Shown here: in pieces, positions 8,689 to 16,685 of the stretch | Numbering within the stretch: the first letter of the stretch is position 1 | How the letters are laid out: each line of letters starts with the position of its first letter | The notes under the pieces: model-generated | What the model saw: only the letters and a program-made list of their open reading frames with translations | Databases searched by the model: none | What the model was told of the DNA's origin: nothing | NCBI GenBank assembly: GCA_937942365.1 | Contig: CALDFB010000155.1 | Location: 1 to 34,187 of the forward strand | Origin: an uncultured Marinicella sp. | Lineage (GTDB): Bacteria > Pseudomonadota > Gammaproteobacteria > Xanthomonadales > Marinicellaceae | Reading direction: 5' to 3' | Length of the DNA: 34,187 bases | Program-made: the position numbers and the translations under genes

Positions 8689-9884
8689 AAAGATTGTTGA
8701 TGTTGATGTTGATTTTATTAGTTAAGTTTGAGTATTCAGAAGCCATGAGTAATGTGACTTGTGTAGGAGATGAAACATATGTTGCCTGGCCTGATTCAAC
8801 TAACCCTGTATGGGAAATGTGTTATCTATCCCCTAATAACAGTTCTTATGCTGAAGGTTCGGGTTTAGAAATTAGGTATGTACACTTCAACGGTTACTTG
8901 GCTATTGAAAGATCACACACTCCTTTGGTTTTTGCAAATTACACCAATGGTACATGTTACAGGGACTGGAAAGATGAAAATTCAAGTTTTATCGCTGCCA
9001 GTGGGGTGGATAACCCCACTCAGTCAGCAATAACAACTTGTGATGCATCAACAGACCCAAGCACCCCCGTTTTTAATTGCCCTTTTGGATTGATGGGCGA
9101 TTGTGTCACAGGCGTTCAGGTTGAAAAGTATGATGATCGTTTGGTCTTAACGACGAATTTTTCTGCCGCTTGGTATAAATACACGGGTCGCTATATTTTT
9201 CATGCAGATGGTAGAATCCAACCAAGATTTGGGTATGCAAACAATAATGGTACGCTACAAAATGTTGAGCATTGGCATCACAGTTATTGGCGCATTAATT
9301 TCGATATTGATGGCATGTTAAATGATAAAGTGTATGTAACTGATCAAGCAGGTGAAATTGAGCAAACCACTGAGTTTTCAGACTTTAGAGAATTGTTTAA
9401 TGCCACCAATGATACCAGCACTTATGCAGATGAGGTGACTTGGTTGATTAAAGACTCAATTACCGATCGTGGTTATAGAGTAGTTGCGGGACAAGGCGGT
9501 GTATCTGCAAATGGTGGTATTGATGATTATGATGTTATAGCTGACGAGAGTGGGGCTGGTTTTCATGAAATAGATGTTATGGCATCTAGATATAAGTTAT
9601 TTTCTAATGGAATGCCTGAATATGGTGATGTCAGTACATCTAGTTTAAGTGATTGTCGAATGCGTCATGAAAACATAATTGGTATTCCAGGTAGTGGCAG
9701 TAATGAACCAGAAAGTTTAGTAGGAGAAGATGTGGTTTTTTGGTATCGTGGAGCAGTTAATGATGTACCAGTCAGCCAAGGTGGCGCCGCATTGCTATGC
9801 AAAACTTCTGGGCCAACCTTTTACCCTGTTGGAGATTGGGGACTTGTCGATTCAGATTTGATATTTGAAAGTGGCTTTGAATAA
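8685..9884 (+). CDS. Secreted copper amine oxidase catalytic-domain-like protein with C-terminal IFESGFE
   Basis: RLVLTTNFSAAWYKYTGRYIFHADGRI aligns by eye with CuAO RLVvsf.atvgNYeYgfyWyFYQDGtI. HWHHSYWRINFDIDG resembles the HxH copper-ligand region. EDVVFWYRGAVNDVP resembles EDLVLWvt.G.hHIP. Confidence 0.55.
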   Translation: MKRLLMLMLILLVKFEYSEAMSNVTCVGDETYVAWPDSTNPVWEMCYLSPNNSSYAEGSGLEIRYVHFNGYLAIERSHTPLVFANYTNGTCYRDWKDENSSFIAASGVDNPTQSAITTCDASTDPSTPVFNCPFGLMGDCVTGVQVEKYDDRLVLTTNFSAAWYKYTGRYIFHADGRIQPRFGYANNNGTLQNVEHWHHSYWRINFDIDGMLNDKVYVTDQAGEIEQTTEFSDFRELFNATNDTSTYADEVTWLIKDSITDRGYRVVAGQGGVSANGGIDDYDVIADESGAGFHEIDVMASRYKLFSNGMPEYGDVSTSSLSDCRMRHENIIGIPGSGSNEPESLVGEDVVFWYRGAVNDVPVSQGGAALLCKTSGPTFYPVGDWGLVDSDLIFESGFE

Positions 9885-9905
9885 GTCAATTCAATACATT
9901 CTTGT

Positions 9906-9936
9906 AAAAGCCCTTATATCAGAGGGCTTTTTTTTT
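9906..9936 (+). terminator. Rho-independent terminator
   Basis: AAAGCCCT-tatatcag-AGGGCTTT followed by Ts, right after the 8685-9884 CDS. Confidence 0.9.
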
Positions 9937-9963
9937 GCCTGAAATAATTGATATGATATATAC

Positions 9964-10788
9964 ATGATATTTAATACCCATCAATTCAAAGCACCACTGG
10001 TTAACTACATTGAATCCATGTTTCATTTTAATGGATTTATGCCGGATCATTCCATAGAGCGAGTTGTCCCTACTGGTCATGTGTTTATTATTTTTGAATT
10101 AGATGGTATGAAACGCAACACTTTTGATAACGAAACGCTGAAGCCTTTAGCAGATTTCGAAAAAGTATGGGTTTCTGGTGTGCATAAAAACTATTTGTCA
10201 ATTTCTGCACACGATGATTCTGAGATGTTTGTTATTCAATTCAAACCTCATGGTGCTTTTCCATTTGTTCATCAGTTCATTGGAGAATTGAATGATGTTG
10301 TGATTCCAGCCGAAGAAGTATTTGGACAAGAAATACTTGAATTACACCAAATAATTAAAACTGCGTCCACTTCAGAAGAAAAATTTTCTAAAGGTGAGAC
10401 TTGGTTGATTGAGCGCTTCGATCAAACAATGGTCCCTACAGATGCTTTGGTTGATTTATTGTCAGAATTAGATAAACAGCCAGTGGTTAAATATCAGGAA
10501 GTCATTGATGGATATCCACATACACAGAAGCATTTAATCGATCAATTTAAAAAATACATAGGCCTTACACCTAAGTATTACCAAAGAATGCGTCGTTTCA
10601 ATGGGATTTTACAACACATACAAAACAAACAATACTTGAACTGGCCTGATGTGGCTTTAGAGTGTGGTTATACAGATCAGTCACACTTCATCAAAGAATT
10701 TCGTCATTTTTCTGGTTTCAATCCAACCGAGTTTTTCCAGCATGACTATCAAAATGAAGAACCTAACTTTTTTCCAATAGACAAGTAA
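9964..10788 (+). CDS. AraC-family transcriptional regulator
   Basis: C-terminal HTH (KHLIDQFKKYIGLTPKYYQRMRRFNGIL...WPDVALECGYTDQSHFIKEFRHFSGFNPTEF). Confidence 0.9.
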   Translation: MIFNTHQFKAPLVNYIESMFHFNGFMPDHSIERVVPTGHVFIIFELDGMKRNTFDNETLKPLADFEKVWVSGVHKNYLSISAHDDSEMFVIQFKPHGAFPFVHQFIGELNDVVIPAEEVFGQEILELHQIIKTASTSEEKFSKGETWLIERFDQTMVPTDALVDLLSELDKQPVVKYQEVIDGYPHTQKHLIDQFKKYIGLTPKYYQRMRRFNGILQHIQNKQYLNWPDVALECGYTDQSHFIKEFRHFSGFNPTEFFQHDYQNEEPNFFPIDK

Positions 10789-10863
10789 TTGCCTGCCAGG
10801 TTAATTTTTTACTATAAGTGCTGAGTTAATTTTAATACATTGATGTTTTTTTAATTGGATCAG

Positions 10864-11280
10864 ATGATGGATTTAGTGATGTCATTCAGTCAGCTTAATT
10901 GGCTGGCAGTTATAGCGGCTACAGTGGTCGGTTTTTTCTTTCTGGGCGGATTATGGTATGGGCCTTTATTCGGAAAGGCCTGGATGAGTGGTTTTGGTTT
11001 TTCAGAGGCAGATCTAGCTAAGCGAAATATGGTAAAAGTATTCGGTTTGTCTTTCTTGTTGGCTTTTATTGCAGCATTTAATTTGGCCATGTTTATTGGG
11101 GCTGAAGCAGGCTTGGTGGTTGGCGTTTTAGCAGGGTTTTTTGCTGGATTTGGTTGGGTAGCCACATTTTTGGGTATACTTTATTTATTTGAAAAAAGGT
11201 CGTTAAAAATATTTGTAATCAATGCAGGTTATTGTGTGTTGTCCTTAACATTGATGGGAGCTATTTTAGGGATCATGTAA
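10864..11280 (+). CDS. DUF1761-like integral membrane protein
   Basis: Multiple TM segments with FFLGGLWYGPLFGKAWMSGFGFSEADL. ATG at 10864 preferred over TTG 10855. Confidence 0.75.
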   Translation: MMDLVMSFSQLNWLAVIAATVVGFFFLGGLWYGPLFGKAWMSGFGFSEADLAKRNMVKVFGLSFLLAFIAAFNLAMFIGAEAGLVVGVLAGFFAGFGWVATFLGILYLFEKRSLKIFVINAGYCVLSLTLMGAILGIM

Positions 11281-11323
11281 AGTCACAGCGAATTGATTGA
11301 AATGAGATGAATGAGGTTGGAAA

Positions 11324-11854
11324 ATGGAAAAAGGTTTAAAAGAAAAAACAGGTAAAGATTTAAAGCATTGGATCAAAGTGGTTAAGCAGTCAGGTTTAGA
11401 CAAACATAAGGGGATGATTGATTTCCTGAAAACAGTACATGGTTTTACCTATGGTTATGCAAATTTTGTGGCTCATAAAACCAGAGAGTCTGATGCTGCA
11501 TCACATGATGCTGAAGATTTGGTCAAAGAACAATATAGAGGTAAAGAAGGTCTTAAGCCCATTTATGAAAAACTATTGACAGAAATTCTGACATTGGGCG
11601 ATGACATCACTGTCACACCTAAAAAGACAGCTGTTAGTTTTATCCGTAAACATCAGTTTGTTTTGATTAAGCCAGCCACTAAAACAAGAATCGATTTGGG
11701 GCTAAAATTAAAAAATAAAGCCAGTAAAGGAAGGTTGGGTGATTCAGGGCCGTTTGGAAGTATGTGTACTCACCGTATACAGATCAAAGACATTACTGAA
11801 GTTGATGATGAATTGATGAGTTGGATTAACGAGGCTTATCAGAAATCGGTTTAA
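11324..11854 (+). CDS. DUF4287/DUF5655-domain protein
   Basis: KTGKDLKHWIKVVKQSGLDKHKGMIDFLKTVHGFTYGYANFVAHKT followed by a DUF5655-like region (VSFIRKHQFVLIKPATKTRIDLGLKL). Confidence 0.78.
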   Translation: MEKGLKEKTGKDLKHWIKVVKQSGLDKHKGMIDFLKTVHGFTYGYANFVAHKTRESDAASHDAEDLVKEQYRGKEGLKPIYEKLLTEILTLGDDITVTPKKTAVSFIRKHQFVLIKPATKTRIDLGLKLKNKASKGRLGDSGPFGSMCTHRIQIKDITEVDDELMSWINEAYQKSV

Positions 11855-11878
11855 AGTGTACTTTGGGTTTGAAAAAAT

Positions 11879-11954
11879 TGGTGGACACGACTGGGATTGA
11901 ACCAGTGACCCCCTCGATGTCAACGAGGTGCTCTCCCGCTGAGCTACGCGTCCA
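11879..11954 (-). tRNA. tRNA-Val(GAC)
   Basis: Reverse complement TGGACGCGTAGCTCAGCGGGAGAGCACCTCGTTGACATCGAGGGGGTCACTGGTTCAATCCCAGTCGTGTCCACCA. Cloverleaf stems pair, anticodon GAC, encoded CCA. Confidence 0.95.
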
Positions 11955-11971
11955 CTTGAACTTCATTGAAT

Positions 11972-12000
11972 AAAAAAACAAAGCCCTGATCAGGGCTTCG
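11972..12000 (-). terminator. Terminator of the sigma/anti-sigma/PDZ operon
   Basis: On the minus strand GAAGCCCTGATCAGGGCTTTGTTTTTTTA, downstream of the PDZ gene. Confidence 0.75.
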
Positions 12001-12077
12001 TTCATTCAAGATGGCGTATTCTATCAAAATAAAGAATACAAAGGCAATGCCTAAGTTATAGAAGTTAAATTCTGTAC

Positions 12078-13361
12078 TTAAGATTCTAAATAAATGGTTT
12101 CTTTTTCACGGATGATTTCTATTTCAAATGACTCATCAAATTTGAAACCAGACATTATTTTCACCACATCTTTGGGTGAGTTGACATCCTCGCCATTGAT
12201 GGCTTGAATCACGTCACCGTCTTTTAAACCCAGTTTGTTATTTTGATCAACCTCTAAAACCAGGACTCCTTCAGTGGTTCCAAAGTATTTGCCTAATGAT
12301 TCAGTTACTGTAGAAAAGTGGTGGTTTTTTCCTAGCCATTGATTCATTTTGCTGCCAGAAAAAAAGTAGGCATCTGCATCACCAGTGGTCACAACTCTGA
12401 TATCTTGTTCACCAAAGCCATCAATCATTTTTCCGAGGTGTTCAACGTCTACGTGAAGACCTTCAAACATTTCATTCATGCCATTGGAGTTGAAAGTGAA
12501 TTGATCTCCTGATTTTGAAAACCAATTATTGTCGGTGTTCATGTGCATGATAACGTCAGGACTGTTGACCATTCTGGCCTCAACCCCTAGCACCAGTTCA
12601 TTGTCACCGCGCTTGATTGCTATATCGCTGATGTCACCCACTTCCTTATCAAAGCCAATGAATTCTGTTAAACCAAGACCTCCTTTGGCGGTACTTTGTC
12701 CATCTATTGATACGATCAAATCACCTTTGGTTAAACCTGCATCGGCAGCGCCACTGTCAGGCACCACAGAGACTATTTTCCAGCCATCATCTTCTACGGA
12801 TGCCATGAATCCTAAGCGAGGCTTGTCTTCGTGGATACGAGAGAATTGACTGTCCAGTTTGATGACTTTTCTGTGCATGTCAGCATCCACATCAATGCCA
12901 TGCTTTTCCATGATGTCGTCTATCAGTGAATTGATGTCGGTATTTGCCTCAACATCAAACATTTCTTCTATGGTTTCAGTTTCACCGTTTTCAGATTTGA
13001 TCAGTGTAACGGTCGCTTTACCGTTGTTCACGTTAAGGTTTACATTGTTGTTCTTTTGTAACCAAATCTTGTCTTTGCCATAATGATCAATATTGATATG
13101 ATCTGTATCTTCGTCGATCCCGTGTTTGTCTAGAATATCTTGGACAATAGCATCGATATCACCTTCATCTGTGACAGTAAACGTTTCTTTAAAGGTTTTG
13201 ACGTTGCCATCGGCTAACTTGACTATAGTAACTTTACCTTCATTGTCTTCAACATTGACCTTGATTTTTGTTGCTGATTTTTCAGCCAAGCCATTGGCGC
13301 TAAAGGCCATGAGGCTGGTTAACATCAAAGTTGATATTGTGTTTTTAAAATTGAATTTCAT
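12078..13361 (-). CDS. Secreted protein with a duplicated N-terminal domain and two PDZ domains
   Basis: MKFNFKNTISTLMLTSLMAFSANGLA signal peptide (start 13361 preferred over 13490). PDZ-like LGFMASVEDDGWKIVSVVPDSGAADAGLTKGDLIVSIDGQ and VLVLEVDQNNKLGLKDGDVIQAINGEDV. Confidence 0.83.
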   Translation of the reverse strand: MKFNFKNTISTLMLTSLMAFSANGLAEKSATKIKVNVEDNEGKVTIVKLADGNVKTFKETFTVTDEGDIDAIVQDILDKHGIDEDTDHINIDHYGKDKIWLQKNNNVNLNVNNGKATVTLIKSENGETETIEEMFDVEANTDINSLIDDIMEKHGIDVDADMHRKVIKLDSQFSRIHEDKPRLGFMASVEDDGWKIVSVVPDSGAADAGLTKGDLIVSIDGQSTAKGGLGLTEFIGFDKEVGDISDIAIKRGDNELVLGVEARMVNSPDVIMHMNTDNNWFSKSGDQFTFNSNGMNEMFEGLHVDVEHLGKMIDGFGEQDIRVVTTGDADAYFFSGSKMNQWLGKNHHFSTVTESLGKYFGTTEGVLVLEVDQNNKLGLKDGDVIQAINGEDVNSPKDVVKIMSGFKFDESFEIEIIREKETIYLES

Positions 13362-13380
13362 GTATTCACCTGTATTAAAT

Positions 13381-13866
13381 TTAAATAACTTGTTTTGGGG
13401 CTTGTGGTTTATATTTTTTATGTAATGCCACAAGGTCGTCGAGAATTTCGAGCTTGGCATGCAGCAACTCGAGTTTTTGGTCGGTTTCATCGGTTTGCGC
13501 GATATTTAGATCCAATTGGTCCAACCAGTTTTCCATAGAAATCATTTTTTCCAAGATGGGTGAGCCCGGTTCTGAGTGGTTAATCACTTCGTTACGGACT
13601 ACATACTCAATCATGGCAATCTTTTCAGTCAATAATTCTAATTGTGCTGATTGATTGATATTTGAATGGTTGTTGTTGAAATGAGGTGATTGCCACAACA
13701 TGATGGCAGCCAGAATGGTTGCAGCGATTGCAGGAATTCGAAAACTTTGTTTTCTTCTGTGCTGATGGACTTGATCCATGATGGCATCAAAACCGTCATT
13801 TTTCGGTTCTACTTGCGGTTGCTGATTCAAGTATTCATGCACAGATTGGTCACAGGCTTTTTTCAT
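13381..13866 (-). CDS. Single-TM putative anti-sigma factor
   Basis: Central TM (IPAIAATILAAIMLW), overlaps the ECF sigma gene, C-terminal coiled coil. Confidence 0.6.
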   Translation of the reverse strand: MKKACDQSVHEYLNQQPQVEPKNDGFDAIMDQVHQHRRKQSFRIPAIAATILAAIMLWQSPHFNNNHSNINQSAQLELLTEKIAMIEYVVRNEVINHSEPGSPILEKMISMENWLDQLDLNIAQTDETDQKLELLHAKLEILDDLVALHKKYKPQAPKQVI

Positions 13867-14401
13867 GATGTACCTCTTGATTTTGGAGCCACTTGGATAA
13901 CAGTTGCTTACTTCTGGCTAGTTGTGATTTAGAAAAACTGGCAGACATTTTATAGAGGTCCGCAATCTCAACATGGGTCATTCCTTCGACTTCATAAAGC
14001 CATAACACTGAACGTGATAGTGGTGGTAATTTGGCCAACATTAAATTCAAATCGTGCTGATAATCATATTCAATTTTTTGTTTATGATCTGTTTGCTCTT
14101 GGGATTCGATGGTTAATTGTTGGTGATTTTTTTTGATTTGATCCAGGCATTGGTTCACAACAATCCTTCGCAACCAAAACCCAAAAGCTGATTTGCCAGA
14201 CCATTGGGTGATTTTCTGAAATGCTATGATGAAACTATTTTGCATCACATCTTGCGCATCATCTATATTTTGTAACATGCGAAATGCTAAATTATATACA
14301 GGTGTTGAAAAGGTGTCATAAACATGACGACAAGCTTGTTGTTGACCCCTTAAGACCTGTTTTTTTGTGATGTCAGTAATGTTTTGATTAAAGTAGCTCA
14401 A
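13850..14401 (-). CDS. ECF-type RNA polymerase sigma-70 factor
   Basis: Region 2 (VYNLAFRMLQNIDDAQDVMQNSFIIAFQKI) and region 4 (LPPLSRSVLWLYEVEGMTHVEIADLYKMSASFSKSQLARSKQLL). Confidence 0.92.
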   Translation of the reverse strand: MSYFNQNITDITKKQVLRGQQQACRHVYDTFSTPVYNLAFRMLQNIDDAQDVMQNSFIIAFQKITQWSGKSAFGFWLRRIVVNQCLDQIKKNHQQLTIESQEQTDHKQKIEYDYQHDLNLMLAKLPPLSRSVLWLYEVEGMTHVEIADLYKMSASFSKSQLARSKQLLSKWLQNQEVHHEKSL

Positions 14402-14472
14402 AATATTTCGTTGCCAAATTTATTTTAATATACCTAATAAGACGCCAATTTAGGGCAAAGGGTCGCAGTTAA

Positions 14473-15549
14473 TTATAAATATTGCTGAAATTGTTCGATA
14501 AAATGTTTGGTGTCAAAGATTTCTGCTCTGGCCTCGCAATTTTTGCGCATAGCGACCAAGCGGTTATTTTCTATCCGAGAAACGGTGTCGATGAGGTTAT
14601 TAATCAAGTTGTTGTTATCAATATAGAATCCTGTTTCTTGATCAACCACAGATTCCAGTAAGCCACCATGATCTGAACATAACACTGGTTTGCCAGCTGA
14701 CATGGATTCAACAGGTGACATGCCAAAATCTTCATCAACAGGGAGGTAAATGGTGGCCAAACAATGACCTAATAAATCAAGCAGTTCTTTTTCATTGAGC
14801 CAACCTGTAAAACTGATATTGGGACTGTTTGAAGCCAGTTTTTTTAATTCAGTTGTCATCTGTCCACCGGATGCCACCACCAGTTTTTTCTCAGGCATCT
14901 GTTTGAAAGCTTTGATAATGGCATCTATTCTCTTGAGCTGATCATGCCTGGCTAAAGATAAATAATAATCTCCTGAGCCTTTCCACTTAAAATATTGGGT
15001 ATCACAGGGTGGGTATATGACATCGGCATCAATCCCCAGAGCTTTATGAATACGATCTTTAACATAGTTAGAATTGGTTAATATGACATCCATTGTTTTA
15101 ACGGCAGTTTCATATTGGGGTTTAAACCAACTGACCAACGCATTAAATAAGGGTCGTTTGAAGACATTAAGCTCAGCTGCATAGTACTCACATTTATCAT
15201 AGACAAAACGAGGTGGGGTGTGACAATAAAATATGTTTTTAGCATTGGGGTATTGGTTAACTGCTAATGGACTGGCCACACCACTGTATATGACGTGCTG
15301 ATAATGATTGTGTTTAGGCTGGTGTTTTTTAAATGCGCGTGCCAAACGCCAGGTTTTGATGCCGTGAATTGTACTGAGGGCATCAAGGTCGTGGACCTGA
15401 CCAGGTAAATGACTCAAGTCGAATGTATCATCACCAATATGTGCTGTGAGTAAATCTGCGCCTGTACCTTGGCATAAGGTTTGTATTAAGCGCTCGCCGC
15501 CACCTTTGATTTGGAAAAGATCGTGTATAACTTGAGTGGTGTTTGTCAT
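14473..15549 (-). CDS. Glycosyltransferase family 4-like protein
   Basis: GGGERLIQTL near the N-terminus, YYLSLARHDQLKRIDAIIKAFKQMPEKKLVV, DEDFGMSPVESMSAGKPVLCSDHGGLLE. Confidence 0.9.
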   Translation of the reverse strand: MTNTTQVIHDLFQIKGGGERLIQTLCQGTGADLLTAHIGDDTFDLSHLPGQVHDLDALSTIHGIKTWRLARAFKKHQPKHNHYQHVIYSGVASPLAVNQYPNAKNIFYCHTPPRFVYDKCEYYAAELNVFKRPLFNALVSWFKPQYETAVKTMDVILTNSNYVKDRIHKALGIDADVIYPPCDTQYFKWKGSGDYYLSLARHDQLKRIDAIIKAFKQMPEKKLVVASGGQMTTELKKLASNSPNISFTGWLNEKELLDLLGHCLATIYLPVDEDFGMSPVESMSAGKPVLCSDHGGLLESVVDQETGFYIDNNNLINNLIDTVSRIENNRLVAMRKNCEARAEIFDTKHFIEQFQQYL

Positions 15550-15639
15550 TGATGGGTAGTGAAAAAATTAAAAAAAAACACCACATAAGGGCGCAGTTGA
15601 TATATAACGTGTCCTCTATTTTAATTCATTATACTGTTC

Positions 15640-16320
15640 ATGAAGACACTTATTGTGATTCCTGCTTTTAACGAAGCGGAAAATCTCAAGCATTTAATTC
15701 CGCAGTTGTTAGATAAGGTTAGCCATGATGTTATTGTGGTTAATGATGCCAGCACAGATCAGACCGCCGAAGTGGTTGCTGATTTTGGCTTAAAATGTTT
15801 GACCTTACCATTGCAATTAGGGGCATGGGGTGCAACTCAGACTGGAATTAGGTATGCAGAAAAGTCAGGGTTTGGGCAAGTAATCACTATGGATGCTGAC
15901 GGCCAGCATTTGCCTCAAGAAGTAAATTCTTTGATGGATTTATATGAAAACACCCAAACCAATGTAGTGATTGGTACTTTTCCATCAAGGCTCAGTTACT
16001 TAAAAAAACTGGCTTGGAATTTTTTTAAACTACTTACACACATTAAAATAGAAGACTTAACTTCAGGATTTCGATTGTATGATAAAAAAGCCATCAAGGT
16101 TTTATCCTCTCGACAAGCCAGCATGTTAGATTATCAAGACGTAGGAGTCTTGTTGTTACTTTTAGGGGCAGGATTAACTATTAAGGAAGTTCCTGTTAAA
16201 ATGCATGATCGCAGTGACGGTAAATCTCGAGTATTCAGTTCCTGGTTAGTGGTTCTGAAGTATATGGTACAAACCACCACATTATGTATTGCCAATATGG
16301 GGAAGCGGACAGCTAAATGA
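15640..16320 (+). CDS. Glycosyltransferase family 2 (DPM1-like)
   Basis: VIPAFNEAENLKHLIPQL, VVNDASTDQTAEV, MDADGQHLPQEV, DLTSGFRLYDKKAI. Confidence 0.92.
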   Translation: MKTLIVIPAFNEAENLKHLIPQLLDKVSHDVIVVNDASTDQTAEVVADFGLKCLTLPLQLGAWGATQTGIRYAEKSGFGQVITMDADGQHLPQEVNSLMDLYENTQTNVVIGTFPSRLSYLKKLAWNFFKLLTHIKIEDLTSGFRLYDKKAIKVLSSRQASMLDYQDVGVLLLLLGAGLTIKEVPVKMHDRSDGKSRVFSSWLVVLKYMVQTTTLCIANMGKRTAK

Positions 16321-16664
16321 CAAACATTACAATTCTCATCATCGGTGCATTGTTGTCGATCAGTATTTTATATCTGGTTCGCAAAGGAAAGATGCATGGT
16401 CCATATGCTACTTGGTGGCTTTTAGTGGCTTTGTGCGCAATTGTATTGTCAATATTTCCTAAAATAATTGATTGGGCAGCAGCACAAGTGGGCATCACAT
16501 ATCCGCCAACACTGTTATTGGTTTTGTCGGTCAGCTTAATTTTAATCAGAATGCTTACCATGGATATGGCGCTGACAAAAAAAGAACGCAAGATAAGACG
16601 TTTGACCCAAAAAATGGCCATGTTAGAAGAAGGTCAAAATAATCAGCAGGATAAGTCTGACTAA
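16317..16664 (+). CDS. DUF2304-like membrane protein
   Basis: Hydrophobic N-terminal segments, polar coiled C-terminus, overlaps the GT2 gene by 4 bp. Confidence 0.75.
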   Translation: MTNITILIIGALLSISILYLVRKGKMHGPYATWWLLVALCAIVLSIFPKIIDWAAAQVGITYPPTLLLVLSVSLILIRMLTMDMALTKKERKIRRLTQKMAMLEEGQNNQQDKSD

Positions 16665-16685
16665 TCAGTAGCCAATCAGGCATTT

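Noticed and set aside
12000-12077. Additional short inverted repeats (GTATTC...GAATAC, AGGCAATGCCT) after the PDZ gene
   Set aside because: Short and close to a stronger terminator, so probably just 3'-UTR structure with insufficient support as a separate element.
12529-13425. Plus-strand ORFs (12529-12849, 12859-13083, 13126-13425) opposite the PDZ gene
   Set aside because: Low-complexity S/T/L-rich translations antisense to a well-supported CDS, explained as shadow ORFs.
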